Source: Eublepharis macularius
Lineage: Eukaryota; Chordata; Lepidosauria; Squamata; Eublepharidae
Reading direction: 5' to 3'
Assembly (NCBI RefSeq): GCF_028583425.1
Contig: NC_072801.1
Coordinates: 57,923,766 to 57,987,765 of the forward strand
Length of the DNA: 64,000 bases
Below, one piece after another: positions 23,608-36,099 of this stretch. The notes under the pieces are model-generated. The model was given only the letters and a program-made list of their open reading frames with translations, was not told the DNA's origin and ran no database searches. Positions within the stretch are counted from its first letter, which is position 1. Each line of letters opens with the position of its first letter. Made by a program: the position numbers and the translations under genes.

Positions 23608-24410
23608 CTTGAAAACACTAAGCATTTATATAAATGGCATAGATACTCAGATTTACACGGTTTACATCTCTCTTTCCAATCATGAAATAAAACAAAGCCT
23701 TTTCTTGACGTTTTTTCTTTGCCTCTGCTTGTGAACTCTAAATACATTGTTCGAACCTTACCAAACTATTCTTAGATCGCATTAACCAAATATTATCAGC
23801 AGGTTTAGCTGCAAGCTGATTTCTCTGCTTAAAAAAAGCACGTGCTTCAAGTCTGCTAGGATTACCCAATTTCAGCATGAACGTGGGGGAGGGGATCATA
23901 CAATGTTCAAATGTTCAAAAACCTCTCCGCTGTAGAGGGCCAACATCTCAATATAAATATGTTACAGCATAGCCTCCTCCTTGATGATCTCCTTTTCGGC
24001 GTTCTTTCTTGAAACCCTGTTCTTCCTTCTGTAGTACATCCCTTATTCTTTTTCAGAACTCTGGGCTTGAATAGAAGGTGCATACGTGGCGCATGAATGA
24101 AGGGTCATTCAAGCCACTTCCGGCTTAAGTCTTTGATCTGTTCTGAGTATGCCCTAAAGGACTGAAGTTCCCACTGGGCAGAGCTAGGAAGCCAAAGATG
24201 GTTAAGATCTTGAATTTTCAGGCTGTGCAATGCAGGATTTTTAAATGTGGAGAAGGGTATTTGTAAGGCACTCAGATCAGCCAACCTTCCTGTCCCTTTC
24301 TAATCCATGTGCTTTCCTGATCTCACAGCTTGGGCTCTGTGAACCCTGGTGGGCCACCCCCACCCCAACCTCTGCTACATACATCAAACAATACAGCCCA
24401 AGCTGAACTA

Positions 24411-24624
24411 GGGCCGTTTCCAGATGGCTTACCTGCACCCGGGACGTCGCGCCACGTTTCGGATCATGCTGGGGAAAACGCGAAATATCGCGTTTTCTTG
24501 CACGAGTTTTGCGCAACGTCGCGCAAAACTTGCGCGAGAAAACACGATATTTCGCGTTTTCCCCGGCACGATCTGAAACGTGGCGCGACGTCCCGGGTGC
24601 AGGTAAGCCATCTGGAAACGGCCC
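24411..24624. mobile_element. CpG-rich perfect-arm palindrome (MITE-like)
   Basis: GGGCCGTTTCCAGATGGCTT at the left is matched by AAGCCATCTGGAAACGGCCC at the right, and the roughly 95-bp arms pair nearly fully, including GGGACGTCGCGCCACGTTTC and AAAACGCGAAATATCGCG. The ends resemble the TGGCCATTT elements at 12690 and 13136 in style. No clear target duplication was found. Confidence 0.7.
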
Positions 24625-25368
24625 AGCTCCAAAGAAAAAAAGGTTTGGTGATCAAATAAAAAGCTAGCATCCCCGAAGAGCTTTACTACATTGAACCCAG
24701 TATCTGTGGTCATCGCCTCTCGCTACAGAAAGCAGGAATTTTCACTGTTCTCAAACTCTGTCAGAGTCGAAAGAGATCAGCAGACCAGTATCCCACAGAG
24801 ACTTGAAAAGTTACAGCTCAGATCACCAATGCTGGGAGGGAGCCGCTTTCATTAAAACCATCTGTATCTTTCCCACAAGATTGTGCAATGAAAGTTCCCT
24901 TGAAGGAGGATTAGCGGGATGCATTGAGTGATGACAATGGATTTCTACATGTTAAGATACTGTATAACGCATGTTATGTAATTGTTAAAGTATTATAAAA
25001 GAGTTGTTTACATCACCCAAATATTTAGTTTTATAATTTCCAGAAGAGCAGCCAAGGAGATCTCCTGTCCCCAGCTAGGCAAACGGCAGGCCTAGAGGGG
25101 GGTTAGGGTCACAGTGGTACTGGGGACCCATCCTGGACTTTTGGCTACGGACCCAAAATCTCTAAGACTGCCCCCTGCTCTCCTCTACAGGTGCGGGGCA
25201 CAGACAGCAGGACTTCAGCATGATGGAAGTGAATTTAATGTACTAGAATATTTTCATGTGCCTTTCCTGTCTCTATGCAATTTTTCTGCGCTCTCAGGTG
25301 CTTACACTGTATTATTACTATTCAAAGTAGAGAAGCAGAGAAGACATGCGGATGTATACCAGTCAGTG
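24625..25368. other. Gene-free stretch
   Basis: No coding exon, RNA gene or nameable repeat was seen. Confidence 0.4.
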
Positions 25369-26190
25369 TGAGAAATAATAGACATTTGTAGCTTAGGCCA
25401 CCCGTATAGGCACAAGAAACAATAGAATTATTAGCAAAAGTAGACACCTGCATCACTACACACTATACAGCATGAACTATTCATAGGCTGATAAAACCTA
25501 TGCTAGAATTAAGCCAGCTGCAGATGGGGGCAAAGTAGGGAAAAGGTTACTTTCAGAAGCAACCAGAAGCAAAAGTTGAACTTTAGTCCAGAAGCAGCAG
25601 ATAGAAGAAGAAGAGAAACAGTGGCAAAGAACCAGGAGAAAGGGAAAGGGGAGATTCCTCTCCCCCTCCCATCAAAGGGGCCAAGGAAGTTACTCTGTAT
25701 AGCGAAAAGTTGCTAAGGCTGCAATAAGATGCCCTTGGCAATTGTGACAATGGCAATGGAAAGCAGGAAATGCTGTTAACTCTACAGATAGGGAAAGTGT
25801 GCGATAAGAGTGAGATGTTCCTCTAAGAGACCAAAACAATGCTTGAAGGTGATAAGTGATGCTAATTAGAAATATGAGTATTATATTTTGTCAGAATTGT
25901 TCTGCTAATGGATAGCCACTGGATTATGAGGGGTGTCCCCCAGAATGGACCAATGGGGTCCAGAATAAAGCTTGAGCCAATGGGACCCCCAACATTGTAA
26001 TTAACCCACGGGTACAAAATGCCTTGCACAAGCCATTGTAGCTTGGACGAGCATTGGACACAAGGGACCTTTACTCTTTCTGTAACTGACGCTCCTCCAC
26101 ATTTAAGTAAACATTGTAGACTTGCTTCATTCACAGGACTCTGCATCTGTCTCTTATTGAATTGGCTGAGGGACATTCACAACACAGATT
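25369..26190 (+). mobile_element. LTR-like stretch, possible solo LTR fossil
   Basis: The stretch begins TGTGAGAAATAATAG and ends TTCACAACA, giving TG..CA-type short inverted ends. It holds CCAATGGG twice, an AATAAAGCTT and, near the 3' side, a CATTCACAGG..CTCTTATTG part of the kind seen in U5. No flanking internal region and no convincing target duplication were found, so the family is unknown and the call is weak. Confidence 0.3.
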
Positions 26191-26329
26191 GTGTGCAACA
26201 AGCATATGATCTTAATTGGCAGATAGAACAATGCAGGAGGGAGTTTTACGTCAGTAGAAAACAAGGCAGTGACAGCAGGATAATACAATAAACAGGTAAT
26301 ATGTCCTGTGCCCAGTAGTATATGCCACA

Positions 26330-26600
26330 GTTCCTTTCCCTTTATAAGCACCTCCTTGAACGGTTCCATTATGGTACAGCCTTATTACTTTTATAGGAAA
26401 GTCCTGAACAATCCTGCTTTACATAGTTTGCAGATAGTTTCAGGTGGGTAGCCATGTTGGCCTGTAGTAGAAGAGCAAGACTGGGGTCCAGTAGCACCTT
26501 AAAGACCAAGTAGATTTCCAGGGCATGAACTTTTGAGAGTGACAGCCCTCCTGACCTCCTCAGGCAGGCCATTCCACAAGGTGGGAGCCACAACAGAAGC
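26330..26600 (-). mobile_element. L2 LINE fragment split by another repeat
   Basis: TATAAGCACCTCCTTGAACGG and, further on, CTCCTGACCTCCTCAGGCAG followed by GCCATTCCACAAGGTGGGAG match the L2 3' region also seen at 9970-10010. Between them, about 26440-26540, lies a piece with GTCCAGTAGCACCTTAAAGA that belongs to the palindromic retroposon group. Confidence 0.55.
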
Positions 26601-27199
26601 TGCTTGAAGAGGTCTCTTTCAACACATACACGCTCAAGACCAAGCCTCCGGCAGACCTGTCCTTAGTGCTTCGAGACACGACTCTCACCCGTTCTGTGCT
26701 TCTCCCATTGTGCCTGGGGGAGAGTGGATTTGTGGTTTGTTGCATAACGTGCAACATAATGCGCATAGCATAATTACGGTCTACACCTGCACTGGCAAGT
26801 TAATACAATTGTGGAGAGCTTCTCCTTTGGGCAGGTGAAGGAAAAGGAGTGTGCACCCATGTGTGTTTTCCCTGCCAGCTGTATTTTGGCTTTTTGCTGG
26901 TGAGAAAAGAGAAGGAAAACACCACTGCACCTCATTCTCTTGCAGTCAGCCATGATTAGGATGTTTTGAGTTTCTTTTGAAGGATATTACCAGTAACATT
27001 CTCAACACAAGGCTTTGCTTCCTGCTTCTTTCTGCTGCTTGCTTAATAAATGAACACTTCATGCTCCTGTTGAGACAAGTTCTGACATATTGAAAGCTCA
27101 TGCTGGAATAAAGTTTATTACTCTTTATGGTGCCATTGGACTCCCGTTTTATTTTGTTGCTACAGACTAGCATGTCTGCTTGTCTGATTTCCGCTCTTT

Positions 27200-27291
27200 A
27201 ACAGTGTGATCCTATGCAGAGTTACTCCAGCCTAAGTCCATTGATTTCAATGGGTTGAATCTGGATGACCTCTGCACAGGATTGCACTGTT
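27200..27291. repeat. Small palindromic repeat, about 90 bp
   Basis: CAGTGTGATCCTATGCAGAG TTACTCCAG.. is inverted around CATTGATTTCAATGG to ..CTGCACAGGATTGCACTG. Diverged copies occur at 47083-47165 and 61285-61415. Confidence 0.65.
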
Positions 27292-27924
27292 GAACATGTC
27301 CCTCTCAAGAACCACTTGTGGCTAGACACTGAGCCCATTCCTCTAGGAAGCAAACTCAGAAAGGATTAGAGGCCCAGCTACACCTACAGGACCAGATACT
27401 GAGCTGCCACCATCACAACAATGTACCAAAGGAGGGAGGGAAAATAACTTTTTGTCTTTGAACATCCAAGCAAGGGCTGTGAGGAGACAGGTAATTTTGC
27501 ACTGTGAGATTTGCAAAAGCAACTTAGCAAGGCGGAAAGTTTGCAAGAGCCCTTGCAAGGAAAGAAAAAGCTGATGAACCATTTCCAAAGAATAGGCAAT
27601 GCTCACGACTGCTGCTTTTAGACAGAATTTGCCCATTATGTTTGCCTACTTGGGCTATGAATGGAAAGCTTGGCAGCTGGGAAGGCATGTTTTTGCCAGC
27701 TAGTGGCACTTCCTCCAGTGCAGTTCTCTCCAGGTACACCATGCTGGGCCTGTGGGTGGGTGGGGGGGCCTTGCTGGCTAAGCAGTTTCTCCACTCACCT
27801 GGTTCCTTCAGGCTCCCATTCCCTTCTGTGACTCTCACTAGTACATGCTCTCCCAGCCCCATCTAGCTCATTGAGCTATACTTCTGGTGTCGGCTCATCA
27901 CCTCTTGGGAGTTCTTAGATTAGG

Positions 27925-28115
27925 GAGTTGCCAACCTTCAAGTCAGGCCTGGCCATCTCCTGAAATTTTAAAAAAGATCTGCTTCCTAAGAAAATGACTG
28001 CTTTGGGGGGTGGATTCTGTGGCATTATACCCTGCCGAGTTCATTCCCCTCCCCAAACTCTGCCTTCCCAAGGCTCCACCAAATTTCAGGAATTTCCCAT
28101 CTTGGCGCTGGCAAC
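27925..28115 (+). repeat. 'GTTGGCAACC' family repeat
   Basis: Runs from GGAGTTGCCAACCTTCAAGT to GGCGCTGGCAACCCTC, with GGTGGATTCTGTGGCATTAT in the middle. Confidence 0.65.
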
Positions 28116-29150
28116 CCTCAGCTCAAAACAGGCCCTGGCAACTACCGGACTTGCTTTGGAAAAAAAATGGAAATTAAGTTAGCTGTAGTTCATTAATATT
28201 GTAACAATCAACTGCAACCATGTATTATCTCCCAACATTCATTAGTTTAAAAAATTGTCTCTATACTTACTGTAAAAATGTGCATCCACACCTTTCCCCC
28301 TATAACTGCAACAAAAGGGGCTTTTTGTTGGGAACTAGTACATTGTTATGCTACAGCTTAATACACCATTGTGTTATAGCAATTTGTAGCAATTATCTGT
28401 CAGTTACTGATTTTGCTGGGTTGAAAAAATAGCAGCCACAGGACGAAGATGAAATGACACCAGTGTGGATAGGACCTACAAAACAGCACATCTCCCTATC
28501 CACATGGCATTCAAAGATGCTTTGACTGTGCTATTTTTTTACATCTGTGGCCTGCATCAATTCAGACTGCAGCTGCTGGATTCCATCTTTGGGCGGGAAA
28601 CCTGCCCCCCCACATCTCTTCTCATACCCACGCTGCTAGAGAAACATTAAAAACAATTAAACCCCAACTCAAGCTGTTTAGCTGTATATGGAACAGCAAG
28701 GGCAGGGTTTGGAAGAATAACTGTAGTTTTAATCACCTCCGCCTTCTGAAACTTCCTCTCCCCCAGCCCAAAACAAGAGCTTTATACAGTAGTACCAGAT
28801 TCATATTTCTGGCAGAATGAAGCCCTTAGTGCTCATAAGAGTTGGTGCACACTCAAATGTTCTGTGTGGATCTCCATCTGGAGAATCAGAAGGGCAGCAA
28901 ACCCTTCTAGATCTCAAGCCTGCTAGGAGACAAAACAAGACAAGTCCTTTAATATACGATGGAAGTTGAAAGTCCTCGAATTCATGATGGCCTGGGCCAT
29001 TTTCCTTTACCAGAGCCAAAAATGGCAGCTCCAAGCTCACTTGTCAAAACTTGGTCCACAGATTCAGTTTCACGTATTTCCATGACAAGCTGTGAGATAC
29101 TGAATTTGCCTACCTACCCACCCCCTTTTCTGGTAGAAAGAAGTGCTCAG
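28116..29150. other. Gene-free stretch downstream of SGF29
   Basis: Nothing recognisable beyond shadow frames. Confidence 0.4.
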
Positions 29151-29174
29151 AAAGGGATTAAAACGCATGTTTTT

Positions 29175-29180
29175 TTTATT
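29175..29180 (-). promoter_or_regulatory. Poly(A) signal of SGF29
   Basis: AATAAA on the - strand, 85 nt after the SGF29 stop codon. It gives a short 3' UTR. Confidence 0.7.
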
Positions 29181-29264
29181 AAAACCAGAAAACCCACAAC
29201 ACCCTATTCACTAGAGCTGGTTCTTCGTCATGCCTACACCACCACCAGCCACTAGAGGGCACTG

Positions 29265-32200
29265 TCACTTCTTTTTGGTTTCTTTGCAAGCCACTACATA
29301 ACGCTGAGCCACGTTGAGGGGTGGGGAGTAGCCATCTGCATAGCTTGTATCTTCAAACAGCACGGAGTAATCGTCCTGGGGCTGAGAAAGAGGAAGGAGA
29401 GAGAGGTACACATTATCTCGCAGAAGGGGAAAGGCTGCAGATCCAGTCCCTCGTACCCCCTTGACTCAGCAAGTTTGGACTGAGAGTCAATTCTTGAGCA
29501 ATGTTACTCAGTTAAAGATGGGCCAGGATGACACACACCATTAACTCACCACCTGGATTCCAATGGGCTGTGTCCCGGGCTTACAACATCTGCTGGCATC
29601 TTAGTTCACATACTCACGTAACATGCTAGGTCACCCAATGTCAAGATTACACAATGATGATGATCTGTGGTAAGCTCAGGACAGACAATGCAGTCTTCCT
29701 CACTACACTACTTGCTCACTGGGGCAACTGAAGGGCTGCCCAGTCTCTGAAATGGTCCTACTCTGTATGCCATCTGAGGTTAAGAGAAAATCTATCAGAA
29801 ACAGGGCTTTTTGTGCAGTGGCACCTCATTTGGGATATTCGTTTCCCTTATTTATTCTGTCAGACCTGCTAACCACCTTTCACGACACCAGCAAAGTGTT
29901 TTCAGAAAGTGGGTGGAGCCAGATGCAGCTCCTGCCCAGCAGGGCTTCTGATTGGCCACTGGAGAGCTCATTGACTGTGCAGAATTTTTAAAACACTGCT
30001 TTGGCAGCAGCTGTGACCACAGCACAAGGATCTTCACTGCATGTCTGAAATTAAGCTGTGTGTAAACAAGAAAATACTTCAAAACAGGATACTTGTTTTA
30101 AAAGGCATCCTGTTAAACAGAGCTTGTGCCTGAAATGTTGAAGAGTTACTCTTAGAGTTGGGCATAACCCCATGCCCTGATATTTTGTGGTTGGCTCTGT
30201 TACCTTGTGTCAGAATTCCAAAGGTGCCTACAGGCTCAAAAACATCAGGGACCCCTTCTTTAAGACATTTGGTATACTCTTAGCTGGGCATTCAGTATGC
30301 TTTGATAAACTGAATTTTGCTGTTTCGGTATTAGTCGATAGAAGCTGAGGTGAACACAGGGAACTGAAGGGACTCTCAACATTCTTGAGGCAATGGGTAT
30401 GCTGCGTTCTCATCAGACCACAGACGGTCTTTGTAAAAAGACCCTTTTAAAGAACAAAAACTTTTCTGTACACCTAGTGAGTCCCACAAGTACACAGAAA
30501 CTCTGGCTGTGCTGTATCTGGGGGTGGGAATTTTGGCTGCCTTCTTCCAGGATTAGAGCCAAAAGGTGGGGTACATGAATGTTTTAAAATAAACTTTCTG
30601 GCACAGAGGATGTAGCAGATTGAAGCCAGTTTAGATGGCTTTCGGAAGGGAACAGGAAGATTCACGGAGGATAGGCCTTATAGGTGAGTATGAGCCACGA
30701 CAAACACTTTGTATTCACAGACATTCACATCCTTGACTGGAAGATGGACTAGATGGACCTTTATATGATCCAACAGGGAAATGCTTTTGCTGGCTGGGAT
30801 CAGGAAGCAACAGTGAGAGAAAAAGAGGTGTTGCCCAGCAGGTGCTTTGTGGACTGAGGAAGAAGAAATGATTCCCAAGCCTTTTCCTTTACCCGCTGAG
30901 GAGGAGTGTGAATAAGTGCTCGGTAGAAGCAGGTGGTTTGTGGGTATAACGCCAGCACCAGCTGGTCTTTCTGGAACAAGGCCTCAGGGTCTGTTTCAGG
31001 GTTGGCTTTCCACTGGGGCAGGGGGATGATACGCCGTCGGCTCAGGGTGTGGCGCCTAGAGAGAGTACGTAAAAATTGAGATGAGGCAATCTCCACCATC
31101 TCCCACGTTCCCCGCTGAGGCCCTCCTCTACAATCACTTACTCTTTCCCTTCTTCATCAATGTCGTCCACTTCATATCTGAGGAAGAGAAGAAGATGGTG
31201 GGTGAGAATCCAAAGTCATCTAAACCATATCAGAAAGAGAGCTGGAGTCTGAGGTAAAGTTGAGATTCTGCAGGTCTGTTGATACTGCAGGATTTGAGTC
31301 CAGTGGCACCTTAGAGACCAACAGGATTTCCAGGATATAGTAAGCTTTTGAGAGTCAAGGCTCTCTTCTTCAGATACAAGGGGGAGAGGAGATCCCTGAG
31401 CCTTTATATTCCAGTCCGGAGGTGGGAGGGTTGGAGCAAAGAAAGGAGTCTGGATGTAAGGTGCCACTGGACTCAAATCCTGCTGTTCTACTGCAGACCA
31501 GTTGATATTGATTTCTAATCCAGCTCTGATCAATAAAAATCTCCATAAATGATCATTAGGGGATAGTCCCCTCTCCTCTGACATAGGAATACTCCAAAGA
31601 GGCATCCCACTCAAACTCCAATTCTTATGAAGCCCTTCTAGCTGCCTCCAGCGCCTTCCATCCAATCTCTACTCTCCTGACCACTGATGATCAGATGGTC
31701 AGCTGTGTCCTCTTTACTTCCACCCCCATCCCTCCCCAGGACTGCAGACCTTTTTACTGTCCCAAGGCAGAGAAGGAGGAACCACACTGAGCAGCTGTGC
31801 CTCAACTGAGGTACTGAATGATGGCCATCAATGGTCAGTGGCCTGGCAGTGCTGACAGAAGTTGAACAAACTCACTTGTTGGTGGCGTGGTTGTAGCTCA
31901 CAGCCTCTGCCAAGATCCACTGCTCATCTCCATCGACGGCCTTGACACGGGCAGCCACCTTGTCCCCTGGTTTGGCCACATAATCGCTGGAGGCAGGGAT
32001 GGCGCCACAGAGTGGAGGAGGCCTGAGGGGAAAATAGTGGGTTGGGAGTTTTAAGTAAGGCCAAACAAGCCGAAGAAGACCCTCAGCACCCACCACACCC
32101 ACAGAATAATCACTTTTCTCCAGGTTTCCCGATCCACAGAGGAAGAGTCATGGCCGATTGCTGGAGGAGCGTCATCAGTACACCCCGGCGCATGGTTTTG

Positions 32201-35200
32201 CGCGGTGGCTCCGAGTCATTGTAGAGACCAGCAATTTTGGCAGCTGTAGGGGGAGGAAAAGAAAACAGATCACGAAGACTGACTCAAAGCACCGCTCTAG
32301 TCATTCAAAGCTAGCTCTGTGGTTTACATTACAAAGTATACACTCTGGTCCTCCAGAGAGAAGGCTCTCCTGACAACATCCTATGCTACAGACCTATTCC
32401 TATTCAACACCACAACCACATTCTCCTCTTTACTTCCATGTCATAGATGAGCTGAGATACAAACACCTCGTGACTTTTTAGTCATGAGAAATTCCGGAAG
32501 TTTCTTCCCTTTTTAGCACATCACATCCCTCAGGGACCAGTCATGGGATATTCTGCATGACAGGAGGGGGCTATGTTACTTGCTCTTCATCCCCAAACAA
32601 ACTGAAGCTCTGTCTTCACTCCTCACATTCCAGAATGGAATTTAGGGGCCTACAGAGCTTCCTTTGTGCAGCAAACCAAACCCGCCTATCGACCCTTGGA
32701 TGGACAGCGCCAGAAAATGAATATAAAGGGCTGAAAGCCTCCATCACTGAGATACCACAAGAGGTGGCTGATGTTTCCTCCTTTGAGACACCTAACAAAC
32801 TTATCCAGAGGAGTTAGCCATGTTAGTCTGCAGTCGTAAAATAGCAAAGAATCCAGTAGCACCTTTAAGACTAACCAACTTTATTGTAGCATAAACCACA
32901 GCTCTCTTTGTGCAGCTAACGAAGAGAGCTGTGGCTCTTGAAAGCTTATGCTACAATAAAGTTGGTTAGTCTTAAAGGTGCTACTGGACTCTTTGCTATT
33001 TTGCTAACAAACTGAAGCACTGACTTTTTACCCACAGCTGCTGCCTCTCTCAGTGGCCTCCCCTTCTCCTTCCTCAAAGGAATACAGGACCTTCTTTTCA
33101 TATGGCCTGCTTCTGAGTACAGTCAAGCTCAATTGCCCAATGTTGGACAATCCCCTTCCCACTTAGTACCTCTGGCTACCATAACGTTGTCAACTTGGCT
33201 TGTTGTGGCATTGAAGCAATTTGCCCCATGCTCTAAAGTAGGTCACCCAACAAATTTGATCTTGCCTCCTCGAGACTGCATTGCACTCACCAATACGCCG
33301 TTCTTCTAAAAGAGACTTGATCTCTGCAATCTTGTCCAGGGCTTTCCGTAGGATACTGGAAAAGGGAGGAGGGCAGAGGTGAAGGTGAGTAAATGGAAAC
33401 ATTAGAAGTAACTGGGAAAGTAACACATGGAACTCATCAGATAAGGTACTGATCAGAGCAATCCAACCTTCAGTGATTAATCACCACTGATCAGGGATGA
33501 GTCTTTTTCTATGGCAGTGTCGTGACTGGAACCCTCTCCAGAAATTTTTATTGGGTATCTAGAATCTAAGATCAACCCCGCTAGGTCAGGCTCAAAGCCC
33601 CCCTAGTCTAGCATCCTGAGTCCCATTCCTTCCACTTTGGGGCAGCTGTTTTCATTTATTTGTATCTAGTTTTCTTCCAAAGTGGTTCACATCAGGTGAA
33701 GAGAGACAGGTTCTTGCTGCCTGGCTAAACAATATTTGAGATATGCAAGGGGATTGGGAGGAAAAGACAGATGAGCAAGATCTGCCTGTCTATGGCTTTC
33801 AAAATGGATTGTTTTTAAATTGTTGTAGATTCATCTTTACTTTTTATCAGGGCTTTTTTTCTGGGAAAAGAGGTGGTGGAACTCAGGATCACACAATGAT
33901 GTCACTTTGGGTTAGCTGGAAGAAGGGGGGAGTTTTTTAAAGTTTAAATCGCCCTTGGCGAAATGGTCACATGGCCGGTGGCCCCGCCCCCTGATCTCCA
34001 GACAGAGGGGAGTTTAGATTGCCCTCCGCGCCACTGCGCGGAGGGCAATCTAAATTCTCCTCTGTCTGGAGATCAGGGGGTTTTCAAGAGGTGCTGGAAC
34101 TCCATGCGTTCCCGCTGAAAAAAAGCCCTGCTTTTTATATGCCAGATTAAAAGCCTTGTGATGGCAAAATGGGCCACAAACATGTTTGTACCTGAGAGCC
34201 AATGTGGTATAGCTGGTGCCAAACTAGGATCTGGGAGAACCAGGTTAGAGTCTCCACTCTCCCACAGAAGCTCATTGGGTGACCCTGTGTCAGATAGGCT
34301 GTCAGCATATCTGCTATGCTTCGTGCATCATATGTATTTTGGATGTATGTATTACTTCAGTGCTTCTGCGTGCGTGCAGAGTAGAGCCAAAGTTATGTAG
34401 ACCTGTTGCTAACTGCTTATCTTCCAAGCAAGGTGTTTTGGTTACCAGTTCCTGCTGGAACCTGAAAAAGTGACCTTGGAGTTGCTACAGAGACTGAACT
34501 GAGCTCATCTTCTCCCTCTTCCCTTCTTCCCAGGCGATGCGCGCCAAAACTACTGTCTCTTCTTCCTACTGGGAGGGGGAGGAGACATTGACCTATAACT
34601 GATCTGACTTCCCCCCCCCTTTTAGGGATTCCTGTCAATCCCCTAGTTACTGAATCTTGATACTGGTATTTACCTTAACAAAACATCTTTAACTCATACA
34701 CTGGAGTGATGCAGTGAAGTGTTTGGGGTAGTACCTGGCAAGACCGGATACCCTGGCCAGTCACTCTTTCTCAGCCTAACCTTTCCTCACAGAGTTGTTG
34801 TGAAGATAAAATGGAGGAGAGCACAACAATGCTGTAAGCTGCTTTTGGTCCCTATTGAGGAGAAAAGTGGCAAGTTACACATACTTGATTTAAATTTTAA
34901 AACAATAAATTCCACTCACTTGCATTCTGCTTCTGCATCAGCCTTGGCTGTTGTGTAAAGACCGCGTAACTTGGTCCGATAATATGGAGAAACTGAGGAA
35001 GAGAAAGAAAGGGCAATAAGGAGGTACTCCCAATCTTGCCACGAGGTTTCTCACACAGCCTGTCTCCCCCTCGCCCAATTTTAACCCTTTTCAGCCCAAA
35101 CGTATGTGTTTACTTGGAAGGAAATCCCACTAATTTCAGTGGGACTTACTCTCAGGTGCCCTTTGTAGGCCTGCAGTCTTAAAGGCTTTGAAAAGGCACC

Positions 35201-35739
35201 TCGGGTAGAACAGCACAGAAGGCACTGAGAGAATGAGGCAGCTTGCTGTGTCCCAAGAAACCCCAACTCACTCTTGTTCTCAGTCTGCATCCTCTCGTGC
35301 GTTTTCTGAATGTTCACCAGGTTGTGTTCGCTCCTTGACCGCTCTTCCTGGTGATAAAAAAGGGTTTCTATGTAACTTTCTAAGCAACCACAATTCCCAC
35401 CCGAACTCCAAAGCCATTTCCTCCTACTCAAACTGCTACTTGCTTGCCCCTTCCTTGGTCAGTCTTAATGACACAGCCCCTCTGACATGTCATGACACAA
35501 AACGGTGTCTGTAAAATCAGTGATATCCTCTATCCCACTAAGCTGCCGGAATTTTCCTTCTCCCATCCTGAAAAAGCACCAAGGAGAGAAAAAAGGAAAA
35601 ACCCTCTGTCCCAGCCAATCCAGCCTTTACAACTTTAAGTATTCCAGAAAAGTTGTCTCATCACCTGGGTCTGTTTGATAAGCTGATGCAATTCTCCCAG
35701 AAGTTCAGCAATGCGGGAATCAGCTGATACCAGAGCCAT
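29265..35739 (-). CDS. SGF29: SAGA complex associated factor 29 (SGF29 / CCDC101)
   Basis: Nine coding exons in transcript order: 35739-35665, 35347-35272, 34992-34920, 33355-33291, 32243-32114, 32022-31876, 31177-31142, 31055-30893, 29381-29265. They total 882 nt, 293 aa, the human length. SGF29 is a nuclear subunit of SAGA/ATAC whose C-terminal tandem Tudor (SGF29) domain binds methylated H3K4 and directs GCN5 acetylation. The N-terminus MALVSADSRIAELL..LHQLIKQTQ and the following stretch form a coiled coil. The double Tudor part runs from about residue 150, with KPGDKVAARVKAVDGDEQW, EVDDIDEEGK and LALYPQTTCFYRALI, where Tyr/Thr/Phe line the methyl-lysine pocket in known structures. All introns are GT-AG and phases are consistent. 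An acceptor four bases before the ATG (CATCAG|CGTC) shows a further untranslated 5' exon. The gene sits between SULT1 genes and NUPR1, as in human. Confidence 0.97.
31262..31492 (+). repeat. Palindromic retroposon-group repeat in SGF29 intron
   Basis: Arms with GAGTCCAGTGGCACCTTAGA and GTAAGGTGCCACTGGACTCA are inverted around a divergent centre. Flanks GTTGATACTG and GTTGATATTG look like a target duplication. It is a relative of the family at 7345. Confidence 0.55.
32802..33003 (+). repeat. Palindromic retroposon-like repeat in SGF29 intron
   Basis: Starts with AGAGGAGTTAGCCATGTTAG, has inverted arms with TTTAAGACTAACCAACTTTA and AATAAAGTTGGTTAGTCTTA, and is flanked by CTAACAAACT on both sides (32792-32801 and 33004-33013). 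Confidence 0.7.
33848..34130. mobile_element. hAT-type MITE with perfect 8-bp target duplication, in SGF29 intron
   Basis: Starts CAGGGCTTTTTTTCTGGGAA and ends GCTGAAAAAAAGCCCTG, with an inner hairpin around CCTCCGCGCCACTGCGCGGAGG. Flanked by CTTTTTAT on both sides (33840-33847 and 34131-34138). Same family as the element at 5993, but the arms are less symmetric and the left arm carries an extra segment. Confidence 0.85.
34190..34905 (+). repeat. tRNA-derived SINE split by a 450-bp insertion
   Basis: The SINE head (34190-34305: CAATGTGGTATAGCTGG.., GGTTAGAGTCTCC, GGGTGACCCTGTGTCAG) continues at 34758 with CAGTCACTCTTTCTCAGCCT and ends near 34905. Between them lies an unrelated block of about 450 bp. 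ACCCTG..CAG occurs on both sides, which may be its target duplication. The inserted block has no recognised coding part. Confidence 0.5.
35095..35178. repeat. Small palindromic repeat, fragment
   Basis: Contains CCCACTAATTTCAGTGGGACTTACTCTCAGG, a common short squamate palindromic repeat sequence. Confidence 0.4.
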
Positions 35740-35867
35740 GACGCTGATGGGAACAAAAAGAAAAATTAACTCAGATATTAAATTCCCAGGATGTCCTCCA
35801 GCTTGAGCCAATTCAGTTCTTATTTCCATATCAGCCTAAGTATAAAAAATGCAGCACATATTTCCAC

Positions 35868-36095
35868 CTGTCAGTGTAGTGTAGTGGATAGAGGGTCAGA
35901 GTAGGGAAGGGAGATCCAGGTTCGAACCACCATTCTACCACAAAAGCTTGCTGGGTGAGCTTGGGACAGGCACACACTTTCATCATAACCTATCTCACAG
36001 GGTTGTTGTGAGGATAAAATGAAAAAGGTAACTTTTTCATTTTAAGTAGCTTTGGGTCCTTACTGGGGGTAATTCAGGGTATAAATAAAGTAAAA
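35868..36095 (+). repeat. tRNA-derived SINE upstream of SGF29
   Basis: Head GTGTAGTGTAGTGGATAGAG, B box GGTTCGAACC, middle GGGTGAGCTTGGGACAGGCA, tail AGGGTATAAATAAAG. Confidence 0.65.
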
Positions 36096-36099
36096 ATAA

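Noticed and set aside
23478-23747. Frames rich in Tyr-Ile repeats as a protein
   Set aside because: They come from the (AT)n microsatellite.
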